NCBI GenBank assembly: GCA_964036195.1
Contig: OZ038459.1
Coordinates: forward strand, 7,747,206 to 7,811,205
Direction of reading: 5' to 3'
Origin: Sphaerolaimus hirsutus
Taxonomy: Eukaryota > Nematoda > Chromadorea > Monhysterida > Sphaerolaimidae
DNA: 64,000 bases
In this document: positions 10,493 to 21,400 of the stretch, one piece after another
How the letters are laid out: each line of letters begins with the position of its first letter
Position numbering within the stretch: position 1 is the first letter of the stretch
Made by a program: the position numbers and the translations under genes
Notes under the pieces: generated by a model
Seen by the model: the letters and a program-made list of their open reading frames with translations, nothing else
What the model was told of the DNA's origin: nothing
Database searches by the model: none

Positions 10493-10907
10493 TGTTGTAG
10501 TTGCCCTACATTCTATCTATATTTACAGTTCTATTTACATTTGATTACCCAGTTCAGTAAGTTTGAGTAATTGTGCAGAACCCTTAACTATTATGTTTCA
10601 ACCAACATCAAGTATTGCCCACTTGGGGTTTTAGTTCAGTGGATGTTTTTACCTCAATTCATTTGCCCTACAGGGTGGCCCATTAATGAATCTGAGATGT
10701 TAACACTTTGAGATCCGTGTCGCAGGGCGACAGTGGTCACATAAAAGCGAAAACACATCCAACTCAAACGTTCACCCTTTCCTCTCGGTTGCCCAGCACC
10801 TCGTGGACTTGACACTTGCTCGTTAAGGTCCACGTGCTGGTTCACACATTGACATTTGCACGCCGGTGGCACGACTGCCTATTTGCTCTACTACCGTGCG
10901 TGCAACA
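10493..10907 (+). repeat. 3' LTR of gag-only element
   Basis: Near-identical copy of 6858-7272, followed by the CCAC target duplication. Confidence 0.92.
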
Positions 10908-12149
10908 CCACCACATGAACCCCTCCCCCCAAGTGGGTGACAAAAAAATCACTTTTTACAACTTTTTCATTAGACAATTGAACTGCTGGTTTACAATGAT
11001 TTATAGAGGAGGGTTAAAGGTTTCAAATTGTGTAAAAAACCTTACCTCAAAAATGCCTTCATAAGAAAATTTGCTGGGGGTGAATTTCAAATTGTGAATT
11101 TTGCCTATTTTTGTTCCTGCAATGATGTCATTTTTACAATTTGAAATTCACCCCCAGCAAATTTTCTTATGAAGGCATTTTTGAGGTAAGATTTTTTACG
11201 CAACTTGAGACCTTTAACCCTCCCCTATAAATTATTTTAAACCAGCCATTCAAGTGTCTAATAAAAAAGTTGTAAAAAGTGATTTTTTTGTCACCCACTT
11301 GGGGGAAGGGGTTCATGTGGTGGCCAGTTTTAGGTCGGATAAGATATTTTTTAGAGGATATTTCATGCTTATTTCACATTGTCAACCACATTAGTGTTAA
11401 AACAACACAAAAGTGTCCATTTTTTGAAATTCGATTGGATGCTGGACTTGTGTGGGACAGTAGCATTTTAATAAATTTTAAACTTTGCACCCCACACTGT
11501 GGTGAGTTGCCAAAAACAGCTTGGCCAGTGTATAGTAGGGGAGGGGTGTTGGCGACACATCCCCAAAAATTTTAGATCTATACCCCTCCCACAGCTGGAG
11601 ATATGGGACCCGCAGTGTAAGAAATCAACATGGGGGGGCCGGACCTGTACGGGACAGTGAAAACGCTGCAAATTTTTTTCAGGTATATGGCGACCCCTTC
11701 TATAGTGAGTCGCCCGCTGCCCCATTTATTCATGCGGGGTAGTGGGGGGTTGCGCCTATATACCACCCAAGTTTTAGTTTTCCACCCCTCCCGCAACCGG
11801 AGATATGGCCTGCAAAGTGAAAAAAAATAGGCGGCCGGACTTGATCGGGAAGGTGTTTACTTGTACAGTGTGAAAAATCACTTCTAATGAATTAGCCTTC
11901 TATTGTAACCTAATTTAAACACTATTCCAAGGCCAACTTCACTTGAAGTCACAAACATTCGACAAAAGCCAATATTCGTAATAAGTCGACATAAAGCGGA
12001 TATCTTTGACAGAAATCACCACTTATAATGATATCCCATGGCTCCACAGCCATTATATGGCTAAATATAGCACCACAAAGTACTGTCACCTGTCTGATAT
12101 ACCTGTATATGTTGACTCATAACCATATCTGGGAGCCATCCCTAGTCAC

Positions 12150-12542
12150 CAGGGACGTATCCAGGATTTTTGAGCGGGGGGGCTGCTTGTTTACAGAGGC
12201 CGGTGAGCCCCCCCCTAAAATTTTAGCTACATAGTGGTGGAATGGCGCCATGGCGCTGGCGCCATTAGTAGGCGCCACGCCATGGCGCCATTGGCGTTGG
12301 CGTCAGCGCCATGGAATGCTGTAAATGTATGTAAATATACATACAAAACAGCAAAAACCACAACATTGTGTATTTATAATGACTTGTGGCCACATGGAGC
12401 AAATCCGATGATAATACCTTATGTCTGGTGCAGAATGCGCGCTTGCGCACAAAATTTTTTATGCTGACGTTGAAAAAGTCGCATTTTCCGGTCACTTTTT
12501 GGTCTTGCCAGGGAGGGGGGGGGCTGCAGCTAGGGATCCCTG
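12150..12542. mobile_element. CAGGGACGTATCCAGG MITE
   Basis: Begins CAGGGACGTATCCAGG and ends GGATCCCTG, with GTCAC on both sides. It shares ends with the element at 63143-63857 and, more loosely, 18574-19034. It contains a GGCGCC-rich block. Non-coding. Confidence 0.6.
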
Positions 12543-12550
12543 GTCACAAC

Positions 12551-12838
12551 TAGGGATGGCCAAAAAACGTTGTTTTTTTATGACCCTGTTTTTTATAAAA
12601 CGTTGTTTAAAAGACAACATTTTTGAAAAATAAATTAAGGTTGTTTTTTTAAGCTCCCAGATATGATTATGGCTCAACATATACAGGTATTTCAAACAAT
12701 TGCCAGTACTTTGTGATGTTACATATAGCCACAGAATGGCTGTGGAGCCATGGGATAGCATTATAAGTGGTGATTTCTGACAAAAATATCCATTTTTTGT
12801 CGACTTGTTATGTATACCGCCGTTTGTCGAATGTCTTA
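12551..12838 (-). mobile_element. Family-1 hAT MITE, truncated, reverse orientation
   Basis: Begins TAGGGATGGCC after GTCACAAC, then poly-T/poly-A blocks, then CTCCCAGATATGATTATGG and the conserved block GGAGCCATGGGATAGCATTA. The distal half is missing. Confidence 0.7.
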
Positions 12839-12845
12839 TTGATAA

Positions 12846-13134
12846 AATCTAGTAAGGGGGAATTATTCAAGGGGAGGAACTATTTTTTCCTCACTCGTCA
12901 TACAGGGGGATTCTTTGGGGGGGGGGGGATTATTCAAGGGGGAACTATTCAAGCAAATACGGCATTTACACATTAAATACAAAACGTTTTTTGTCAATGT
13001 GAAATGTTTTCTACCCATCAAAGTGGGGGGGGGGGTTCATTCGAGAGGGGATTTTCCTCGCATTCACAAGAGGGGGGACTTATTTGAGAGGGGGGATTTT
13101 TCAAGGGGGGACTTATTCGAGGATATACGGTACA
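12846..13134. repeat. GGGGA-TTATTC repeat ending GATATACGGTA
   Basis: G-runs alternate with TTATTCAAGGGG or TTATTCGAGG, ending ATTCGAGGATATACGGTA. This is a degraded member of the group with termini TACCGTA(T/A)ATCCTCGAATA. Confidence 0.45.
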
Positions 13135-13510
13135 TGGCTATATTCAATACGTGTTGCTATATACGTTGACTCACAACCTACGTTGACTCATAACCATATT
13201 TGGGAGGTTTAAAAAAGTTTTTTATTAAAAAAGTTCTTTCCACCCCTATGCTCATATGGATCTCTTTCCGTAAACACACATGTTTCCTAACATTCTTACT
13301 TATGATGTCTGCGGGCCACGTGTTGGATGTGCCCATGGGAATAGCTAGAAAAGTGGTGAATATTGCCACCAAAAATCATATTCATCTTTTCTTGTTGCAA
13401 ATAAATTTAAAGATCGCTTTCATTGGATGTGAGTGACTTCGTGGAAGGAAATCAAAATTTCGCTATGAAATGGCAGTAAAATCAACCACAAGGAAAAAAG
13501 TGAACGCATT

Positions 13511-14424
13511 TACCGTAAATCCTCGAATACCCTCCCCCTCCCGAATAACTTCCCCTTCGTGAGCGTGAGAAAAAAAATAATCCCCCTCCTCGAATAACTC
13601 CCCTAATCGATGCCGCATATACCTAGGGTTCAAACGGGATCCCGATCCCGATCCCGGATCCCGTGAAATTCCGGGATTTAGCAGTCCCGATCCCGATCCC
13701 GAAACCCCAATCCCGATCCCGATCCCGAAATCCAAAAATACCAATCCCGATCCCGATCCCGAAAACTTTCAAATCCCGATCCCGATCCCGAGAATCTCCC
13801 AAGTCCGGGATCCCGATCCCGGAAAAAATAGTGAAAATTATAAAAAGTGAAAAAATGACATTTTTGCGTGCACAAATGTGAACGCAAACCCCCAGCGTCG
13901 ATTTTATGTCACTTTTCTGGCATCCAACAGTGTTTTGAGACCTTTATGAACAACTGTGAATGCCAGAACAGTGACGAAAATCTCTATCCCTAGACCCCAA
14001 TCCCGATCCCGAAAAAATGCCAATCCCAATCCCGATCCCGATCCCGTGACCCCAATCCCGGCCAATCTCGATCCCGATCCCGATCCCGAAATCTCAAACT
14101 ACCAATCCCGATCCCGATCCCGAAACCCCAATCCCGATCCCGATCCCGAAATCTCAAAAAGTGAATCCCGATCCCGATCCCGAGTCAATCCCGTTTGAAC
14201 CCTACATATACCTACGTGATTTACCTACGGGAACCGGCGACGTACGACCTCATGTATGCAGTGTGTATCTACCTAGGTACATGACCATTTTCATGTGTTC
14301 GTGTCAATGAACAAATTTTCCTGAATATTTTGTGAAAAAATAACTCTCCTCGAATAAGTCCCCGCTCAAAACGTTCTGAAGAAAAAATAACTACCCCCTG
14401 GGACTTATTCGAGGATTTACGGTA
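13511..14424. mobile_element. TACCGTAAATCCTCGAATA element with nested hAT
   Basis: Left end TACCGTAAATCCTCGAATA, right end TATTCGAGGATTTACGGTA. Both ends carry TA, compatible with TA target use as in Tc1/mariner, but this is inference. The hAT at 13624-14204 sits inside. Confidence 0.65.
13624..14204. mobile_element. hAT MITE with (ATCCCG)n array
   Basis: 581 bp. Inverted ends TAGGGTTCAAACGGGAT and ATCCCGTTTGAACCCTA, with perfect 8-bp target duplication CATATACC at 13616-13623 and 14205-14212. Most of both flanks consists of the hexamer ATCCCG; the centre (about 13826-13990) is unique. Non-coding. The open frames through it are artefacts of the repeat. Confidence 0.92.
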
Positions 14425-14892
14425 AATGAATTTTTGTGCATGATGTTTATTACCTCAAGATCATGTGGATTGTGAAATGGCTGCTGTGGTAAGCCTCAAC
14501 TAATCCTACCACGCGCCTCAATAATGAAAACAATAGTCAAGCAGAACACACAAAACATCGATGAGATTTTTCCCACTCATTTTTGCTTGCGTCAGCTTTT
14601 GGTAAATAGAACGCACATGTGCGGAATAGCGACGTGAGAAAACGGAAACGCGTTATATTGCTGCAATATTGGATTTCCACAGCATTGGGACGGATAAATA
14701 ACATTGTATGGAGATGTTTTCCCACTTTTTTACTTTACATGAATACCAATGACACCCGCTGCGTAAATATATGGGTATGCGCATTTTATCATTTTGATTT
14801 TATTTGCAGTAGCGTTAGAAAAGTGGCAGAAAGATTATGTTATGCTATGCTGAAGTTGAAAGGAATGCTAGGTGCAAATGGGGTATCCCATT
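14425..14892. other. Stretch with no recognised feature
   Basis: AT-rich sequence without a supported gene. The open frame at 14619-14894 has no family motif. Confidence 0.4.
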
Positions 14893-16236
14893 AAGACCAA
14901 AGCGCTTTAAGACAACAGCAGCTTTAATGCAACAAAAACGCTCATTAAGACAAAAGCTACTTTAATACAACAGTCTGTGCATTAGTACAATACATGTCGC
15001 TTTAAGACAACACTTTTCGCTTTAATACAACATAAATAATTGTTTATACAAATATATATTTATGTTTATGCAAATATATATTATTACAGTTTAGTAGTGA
15101 ATAGCACATAATTTGTAGACAGTTGGGTTCATGTGAAAGTTCATTGTGTCAATTCTACTTTAAGTACTATATTTCCAGCTAGGGTTCAAACGGGATCCCG
15201 ATCCCGGATCCCGTGAAATTCCGGGATTTAGCAGTCCCGATCCCGATCCCGATCCCGAAACCCCAATCCCGATCCCGATCCCGATCCCGAAATCCAAAAA
15301 TACCAATCCCGATCCCGATCCCGAGAATCTCCCAAGTCCGGGATCCCGATCCCGGAAAAAATGGTGGAAATTATAAAAAGTGAAAAAATGACATTTTTGT
15401 GTGCAAAAATGTGAATGCAAACCCCCAGCGTCCATTTTATGTCACTTTTCTGGCATCCAACAGTGTTTTGAGACCTTTATGAACAACTGTGAATGCCAGA
15501 ACAGTGACGAAAATCTCTATCCCTAGACCCCAATCCCGATCCCGAAAAAAAGCCGATCCCGATCCCGTGACCCCAATCCCGGCCAATCCCGATCCCGATC
15601 CCGATCCCGAAATCTCAAAATACCAATCCCGATCCCGATCCCGAAACCCCAATCCCAATCCCGATCCCGATCCCGAAATCTCAAAAAGTGAATCCCGATC
15701 CCTATCCCGATCCCGAAAAGTCAATCCCGTTTGAACCCTATTTCCAGCCTCATAAAAAGTTCATCAAAAAGTTCTTCCATCATCAAAAAGTTAACAAAAT
15801 CTATATATTTTTTATTAAAGTTAAAAAGTATATTTCAATTTTTTGACCCAGAACACAACCTGGAACTGTATACAGAATTCAAATTGATAATGAAATTGAT
15901 TATTGAACACTAATTTATTGAATTAGTGTTCAAAATAATTCAATGTTTATTTGATCTGGAATTTAAATAAGTAATTTGGGCAGCATCTGGCCACTTCAAA
16001 TTCTTTGGGAATTCCAAACTTTTTTATGTTTGCCTATTTTAGGCTTTTGCAAACAGGTGTGCAACCTCTATGTATAAATATCACTCAAATTGTGTTGTAT
16101 GAAGGCAACATGTGTTGTATAAAAGCGACAACTGTTGTGTAAAAGCGACGGGTGTTGTACTAATGCACAGATTGTTGTATTAAAGTAGCTTTTGTCTTAA
16201 TGAAGGTTTTTGTTGTATTAAAGCTACTGTTGTTAA
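14893..16236. mobile_element. MITE with inverted arrays of TTTAAGACAACA / TTTAATACAACA
   Basis: Five or more units of (C)GCTTTAAGACAACA or CTTTAATACAACA at the left (14903-15035) are mirrored by TGTTGTATTAAAG and TGTTGTATAAAAG units at the right (16093-16232), in matching order. It is split by the hAT at 15180-15740. Confidence 0.75.
15180..15740. mobile_element. hAT MITE with (ATCCCG)n array, second intact copy
   Basis: 561 bp with the same termini and unique centre as 13624-14204. Perfect 8-bp duplication TTTCCAGC at 15172-15179 and 15741-15748. Confidence 0.92.
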
Positions 16237-17361
16237 AAAATTTCCTGGTAGGTTCTTGGGGCGTTTTGTGCTTTTTTGACAAGTGCCATTGAAAAACGTG
16301 TTTTTATCCATCCCTACTCCCATAGTATTTTTATCATTCTGAGAGGCTTACTTAATGTCGCTGCAGACGTAAATAAAAAATTACAGAGTACCACCCGGAT
16401 GAAGGACCATCCATATTAAGGAATTATCCCCATTAATTAATAAATATGGTGAAAGAAGGGTACATGCAAAAATTGTACCTAGGTTAATGAAAAAGGATCA
16501 ATTTCGAGGCACTTGTGGGTAATATTTGGAGAAAAAAACTTTGAAAGAATCAACATAAAAAGAAAGAACATACAAAAGTTGCTATCTTATTACACTTCCC
16601 ACTGGGGATAGAAAAAATGTTTTTTATTTTTTTTTAAACTCTGAAAAAAACCTCGGCCACCCCCAGTTCTCACTATCAGATAGATAGTGCATTTGATAGT
16701 TTACTCTGTTAGCTCTGCTGATAGTTTGATAGTTTACTCTGCAGTTAGCTCAAAGGCAGCAGGGGATTAAGAGGGAAACTTTTCAGCTGTCCAGTATTTA
16801 CTACACTGTAAATGGGTAGTTTAGTCAGCAGTTAAATAGGTGCAGACTGTGCTTACCTACACTGGCACTAATTATACTCTTCACATTCAAAATACTGCTT
16901 GACCTTATGTACTAATGAGAAATGGACACTCTAAAGTATTTTTCAATTAAAGAATGTTCCAGATCAGTGAACAAATTGAAACATAGCCGTTTCTTTATCT
17001 GTCTGTTACACTGAAAATTTTTATACACATATACCACCCCCCATGCCAACGTCAGTCGCTATATTCCGAAAATTTAAGAGGCCCTCCTTTGTGGCCCGTT
17101 AAAATATAATCAGCCACCCATTTACAATGAAAAAACCCTAGTTATGCATGCCCTGATGGAGCCGCTCGCCATGATGCCAGTAATAAATTCTCATGCGAAT
17201 TCATTGAGCCACGCAAGCACCTTCAAGCACCATATTGAGTGATCATGGCGAAAGGAAAGGTGCTATTGGCATTGAAATAGCGCTAGTCGAAAAAATGGCG
17301 CTGGGCACAGCTCAGCTTAACAAAGTATTTTCCCATAGAAGAATACACACCTAGATCAATA
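16237..17361. other. Stretch with only a MITE fragment
   Basis: A short poly-T/A family-1-like remnant near 16610-16660 and a possible end near 16283-16310. Otherwise AT-rich sequence with no gene evidence. Confidence 0.4.
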
Positions 17362-17526
17362 TACTGTACATCCTTGAATAAAACCGCACCCTTGAATAAC
17401 ATCTCCTTGATAACTCCCCCATGTTGACCAGGTGAGGAAAAAATTATTTCCCTCTCTTGAACACTCTACCCCTCGGAACCCTGATCAAATGATAACCGCT
17501 GGGGTCGTATTCGAGGATATACGGTA
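17362..17526. mobile_element. Short TACTGTACATCCTTGAATA element
   Basis: The left end TACTGTACATCCTTGAATA and right end TATTCGAGGATATACGGTA are inverted with a few mismatches. A 165-bp member of the TACCGTA group. Confidence 0.55.
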
Positions 17527-18070
17527 TGTATATTTATGTCTGGACTGTAAATGGATTGCCACTAGGGTTGGCCGATGTTTTTTTTAAACGTTTTTTTTTT
17601 TTTAAACATGACGTCCGAAATGTTTTTTTTTTTAAAAACATCAGCCGAAATTTTTAGTACTAAGCACTTGGTATTTTGCAAAATTTTTGCACGCAATCGC
17701 GCAACTTCACACACAAATTGACATTGGTGGTTGTTTTCATTGGTTTTGTGGCATTTTTAGTATCAAAGTATCCATTTCTATGAGCTACCATGGGTTAATA
17801 AGCCGTCATATGTTGCTGTACTATATAATATTGAGGTAATGTGCTTCCATGTACCTCCACAGTGTGTAACTTCACTCCCAAAGTAACAACCTCCTTTTAT
17901 AACCTTGTTTGATCACTATTCCGTGCCAAACTTTGCCTGAAGTCACAAACATTTGACTATAAGGCGATATACGAATGATATGTCGACAAAAAATAGATAT
18001 TTTTGACACAAATCACCACTTATAATGCTATCCCATGGCTCCACAGCCATTATATAGTCATATATAACAT

Positions 18071-19708
18071 TAGGGTTGGGGAACCGAACCGAACCGAACC
18101 GAACCGAGAACCGAGCACAATTTTGGAACCGAGAACCGAGAACCGGAACCGAAAAAAATACCCAAACCGGAACCGAGAACCGGCACTTAGACCCGGAACC
18201 GAACTAAAGAACCGAAAGAACCGAAAAATTTTTAAATAATGGGCCGCCTCCCCCCTTCCTGGGTCAGAGTAGGGATATGCCTGGAAATGTAACTTCTGGC
18301 ATCAATTTTTAGGGTGATTTGTCAAAAAAATTTGCGCGCAAGCGCGCAATTCTTGCTTCACGTGACCGGTGATTTCATCTCACCGGTCGCGCAGCCTCAT
18401 GTGTTCACGATCCCGCCTAAAATGTGTATATGTATGTAAAATACATATACAGCAGTCTGTGGGGGTCTGTGCCAGTGTGCATGTAAACCTGGTGCGCATG
18501 TAGGCCCATTTTCCCACATTTCTCCATCACGCTGATATTTTAGAAGTACATTGGTACAGAAGTACATACAGCGCAGTGGCGTAGCCAGGATTTTTGAGTG
18601 GGGGGGGATTGTTTACGGAGCCCGGCGAACGGGGGGGGGGCGGCGCCCCCCCCCCTAAAATTTGACCCCTGTAGTAGGGAACTTGCGCCAAGGCGCTGGC
18701 GCCATTCGTAAGCGCCACGCCATGGTGTTGATGCCATTCGTAGGCGCCGCGCCATGGCGCCATTAGCGCCACAGACCGCTGTAAATGTATGTATTTTACA
18801 CATACGTATACAGCGACATGGACAGAATTGAGTGCATTTTCACCCAGCTTGAGCCGACCGCTACCTGTGATATAAAAATGCCTGTAATGTGAACCACAAA
18901 TGCGCGCTTGCGCGCAAAATTTTTGAAAATTGACCCCAATATCGTTGCACGAAAACACATTTCTGTACATTTCTATGTCTCACCCCGGAAGGGGGGGGCG
19001 GCCGCCCCCCCACCCCCCCCTGGCTACGCCACTGGGTAAGCGTACTGGTAATTCTCTATAAAATACAGCGAGTGGGGTGCCAGTCTCTCTATATGTACAT
19101 GTATAAACATACATATCAGAAATTTTTGGCACCAATGCCAATGGCGCCAGCGCCATGATGCCATTTCGTCACCATGTAGGTAAACTTTTAGGGTGGGTGG
19201 CTGAATCCCCCTCCCGTACACCAGGCTCAGTAAACAAACATACACCATGCTCAAAAATCCTGGATATGTACCTGGCCCCCAAAGCAAGGGGTCTACATGC
19301 ACACTGGGTTTACATGCACACCAAGTTTTGGCCGTCTGGGGCACCTATGCTAACGCCAATGGCGCCATGGCGTGGTGCCTATGAATGGCGCAAGCACCAT
19401 GACACCATTCCGCCACTACAGGGGCAAAATTGTAAGGGGGAGGTGGTTTTAAGTTGTTTTTCCTATGTTCCGCTTATTATTTTCTTATTCCCGATTTTTT
19501 CATTACCCGATACCCAACTTTTTCATTACCCGGAACCGAAATTTTTGATAATTTGGAACCGAAAGAACCGATCCGGAACCGAACTTAAGAACCGAACCGA
19601 GAACCGGAACCGAAAATTTTGAGGAACCGAGAACCGAGAACCGAACCGAAATTTTTTAGAACCGAGAACCGAGAACCGGAACCGAAAATTTTGAAATTCC
19701 CAACCCTA
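18071..19708. mobile_element. hAT MITE with (GAACCG)n arrays, nested in family 1
   Basis: Begins TAGGGTTGGGGAACCGAACC and ends GAAATTCCCAACCCTA. Perfect duplication TATAACAT at 18063-18070 and 19709-19716. GAACCGA units fill both flanks (18080-18232 and 19545-19690). The middle holds the element at 18574-19034 and GGCGCC-rich sequence. Confidence 0.9.
18574..19034. mobile_element. CAGTGGCGTAGCCAGG MITE
   Basis: Left end CAGTGGCGTAGCCAGG, right end CCTGGCTACGCCACTG, with G-runs and C-runs just inside. I could not find a convincing target duplication. Related to 12150-12542 and 63143-63857. Confidence 0.75.
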
Positions 19709-20256
19709 TATAACATCACAGAATATTGCCACTGTCTGATATACCTATATATGTTGACATAAGGTCATATCTGGGAGCTTTTAAAAAAAACGTTTTTTAT
19801 TAAAAAAACGTGTTTGTTTTTTTAAAAACACGTTGTTTTTTTAAAAAACATCGAGTTACAAAAAAACGTTTTTTTTCCAACCCTAATTGCCACATTATGT
19901 AAATATTTAAATTTAAATATCAGCAACATATGTATAGAACCCAACTAAATAACAGATAAATACTGGCAAAGCATTCAACATGCAATGGACAATGAAACGC
20001 GCTTTACGCAACGCCACAACCCACAATGTGCGCCAAGTAACTCAATTTACATGCCATCCTATTTAGCGCACCTCAAGGCAATGGAATTCTCCAGAGGCCG
20101 CGCAACAGAACGACGGCGACTCATTCGCCGCGGCGACATAAAAAGTGACTTACGTCGCCGCGACCACTTTCAATTACGCCGGCGTCAGGCATTAGGAGGG
20201 CTTCGTTAATGTCACTGCGCGGCGAGGCGGCCCGGCCGGGCGTCAGTGTCAGCTAC

Positions 20257-20336
20257 CTGCGGCCGGGGCGGCACGCTGGCACGTTGAAACGCCTTCGCGG
20301 CACCCACCCCCTGCTCTATTGTGGAGTGTACGCCCA
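20257..20336 (-). CDS. Orphan candidate exon
   Basis: A minus-strand open segment with acceptor AATTCCCAACTCAG and donor CCGCAG|GTAGCT, reading GVHSTIEQGVGAAKAFQRAS and more. GC-rich like the kinase exons, on the same strand, but 17 kb upstream. No domain recognised. It could be a far 5' exon of the kinase gene, another gene, or chance. Confidence 0.3.
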
Positions 20337-20344
20337 CTGAGTTG

Positions 20345-21400
20345 GGAATTGCACAATTTACCGGGTTTCCGGTGACGAGAAAGTTTTGGTTCGGTTCGGT
20401 ATCAGGTAGAGGTTTCGAAAATTTCTGGGTCGGTTCGTGCCGGGTCGAGTTTTTGTGTAGAAATATCGGGTTCAGTTAATGAAATCGTTGGGTATCAGGT
20501 GGAAAAATTAGCAGGTATTTGGTTGAACAACCAAAAATACAAAATGAAGTGGTGTGGCTAACACAAGGGCCACTCCCAGACCATGTAAATATAATTCTTT
20601 GTAAAATGTGATGCAAAGTGTCAAAAGTTATGTAAAATGCCCTGTAAAATGTCAAATTTGTTTCTTTTTTTGTTGGCCATTTGACATTTTTCATGGAATT
20701 TTATGTAACTTTTGACACTTTGCATAACATTGGCTTTTTCATGGCATTCATACCATGTCATACAAATGGCAGAATAGTACCTAACTTCCAACGAAGCATC
20801 ATCTGTATTGTATTGACGAAATTTTTTCTGAACTGCTTAACGCCCCGTTTACTCGGATTTTTTGTGACGACTCAACAGCAATAAAAAGTTGAATAAGTTG
20901 AGTAAAAAGGCTCCAAATTCATGGGAAAAAGTATTCAATTGTACATTCTACCTAGGCGAATATACATGTCAAATTGCAGAATCGTGCTTGTAGCTTTAGG
21001 CCTATATACGTTTGAAAAAATTTTGCTGTTGTCGCAGGCTGTCGGGAGACTGTCCGACAATGGCAAAAAGATTTCAAACGTGTATAAGTCTAAGCTACAA
21101 GCACGATTCTGCAATTTGACATGTATATTCGCCTAGGTAGAATGTACAATTGAAAACTTTTTCTCATGAATATGGAACTTTTTTACTCAACTTATTGAAC
21201 TTTTTAGTGGTGTTGAGTCGTCACAGAAAATCCGTGTAAACGCGGCCTAAGAGATTGAACTGGAAAATTTTTGAATCGGAAATCCAGTTCGGGTCGGGTA
21301 TTGTTGTCGGGTATCAGTTTCGGGTCAGAGTCGGGTTCCGGTACCGGTATTCGGTTCAAAAACACCGGGTATCCGAACCGAGTCGGGTCAGGTGCCAAGC
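20345..21400. repeat. GGGTATC / CGGTTCGG repeat region with nested MITEs
   Basis: Degenerate CGGGTATCAG and TTCGGGTCGG units at 20375-20520 and 21280-21390 flank AT-rich sequence that contains inverted AAGTGTCAAAAGTTATG blocks (20612-20730) and the fold-back at 20841-21247. It looks like an old element with a repeat-array interior that later insertions split. Confidence 0.45.
20841..21247. mobile_element. 407-bp fold-back MITE
   Basis: The ends CGCCCCGTTTACTCGGATTT and AAATCCGTGTAAACGCGGCC are inverted. The arms pair for about 190 bp, including CGAATATACATGTCAAATTG and CAATTTGACATGTATATTCG. A TAA trinucleotide on both sides suggests a PIF/Harbinger-type target. Confidence 0.75.

Larger units (their letters stand above)
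6858..10907 (+). mobile_element. Non-autonomous gag-protease LTR retrotransposon
   Basis: Two 415-bp LTRs (6858-7272, 10493-10907) run from TGTTGTAG to CAACA and differ at one site that I can see, so the insertion is recent. The target duplication is CCAC (6854-6857 and 10908-10911). TGGTGACCG follows the left LTR as a primer-binding site, and a G-rich purine tract precedes the right LTR. The interior encodes Gag and a retropepsin and then stops: there is no reverse transcriptase, RNase H or integrase. This is the TR-GAG type of non-autonomous element, presumably mobilised in trans by a Gypsy-like relative. Confidence 0.9.
6332..11859. mobile_element. 1.47-kb fold-back element interrupted by an LTR element
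   Basis: The left terminus TAAACACCTTCCCGATCAAG is inverted at the right as CTTGATCGGGAAGGTGTTTA. The two arms (6332-6857 plus 10912-11100, and about 11110-11859) pair along nearly their whole length, about 0.7 kb each, around a centre near 11105. Removing the LTR insertion and one target copy leaves about 1474 bp. It has no coding capacity. Confidence 0.85.
6043..12144 (+). mobile_element. hAT-like MITE (family 1) split by a nested fold-back and LTR element
   Basis: It begins TAGGGATGGCCAAGG after flank GTCACAAC and ends GGGAGCCATCCCTA before GTCAC. Its left part (6043-6331) and right part (11860-12144) align in order with the intact copies at 17563-19885 (minus its insert) and 22950-23653. 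Everything between 6332 and 11859 is inserted. TAGGG termini with 8-bp target duplications, seen cleanly in the other copies, are typical of hAT elements. Confidence 0.8.
17563..19885 (+). mobile_element. hAT-like MITE family 1, complete copy with nested insert
   Basis: Begins TAGGGTTGGCCGATG and ends TTCCAACCCTA. Perfect 8-bp duplication ATTGCCAC at 17555-17562 and 19886-19893. Without its insert (18071-19708) it is about 680 bp, similar to the reverse copy at 22950-23653. Long T-runs and A-runs lie inside both ends. Confidence 0.9.

Noticed and set aside
13624-15740. Open frames on both strands through the (ATCCCG)n arrays
   Set aside because: A 6-bp unit without stop codons keeps frames open on both strands. 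The peptides are simple repeats with no support.
18574-19034. Target duplication for the CAGTGGCGTAGCCAGG element
   Set aside because: The flanks ACATACAGCG and GGTAAGCGTA do not match over 5 or 8 bp.
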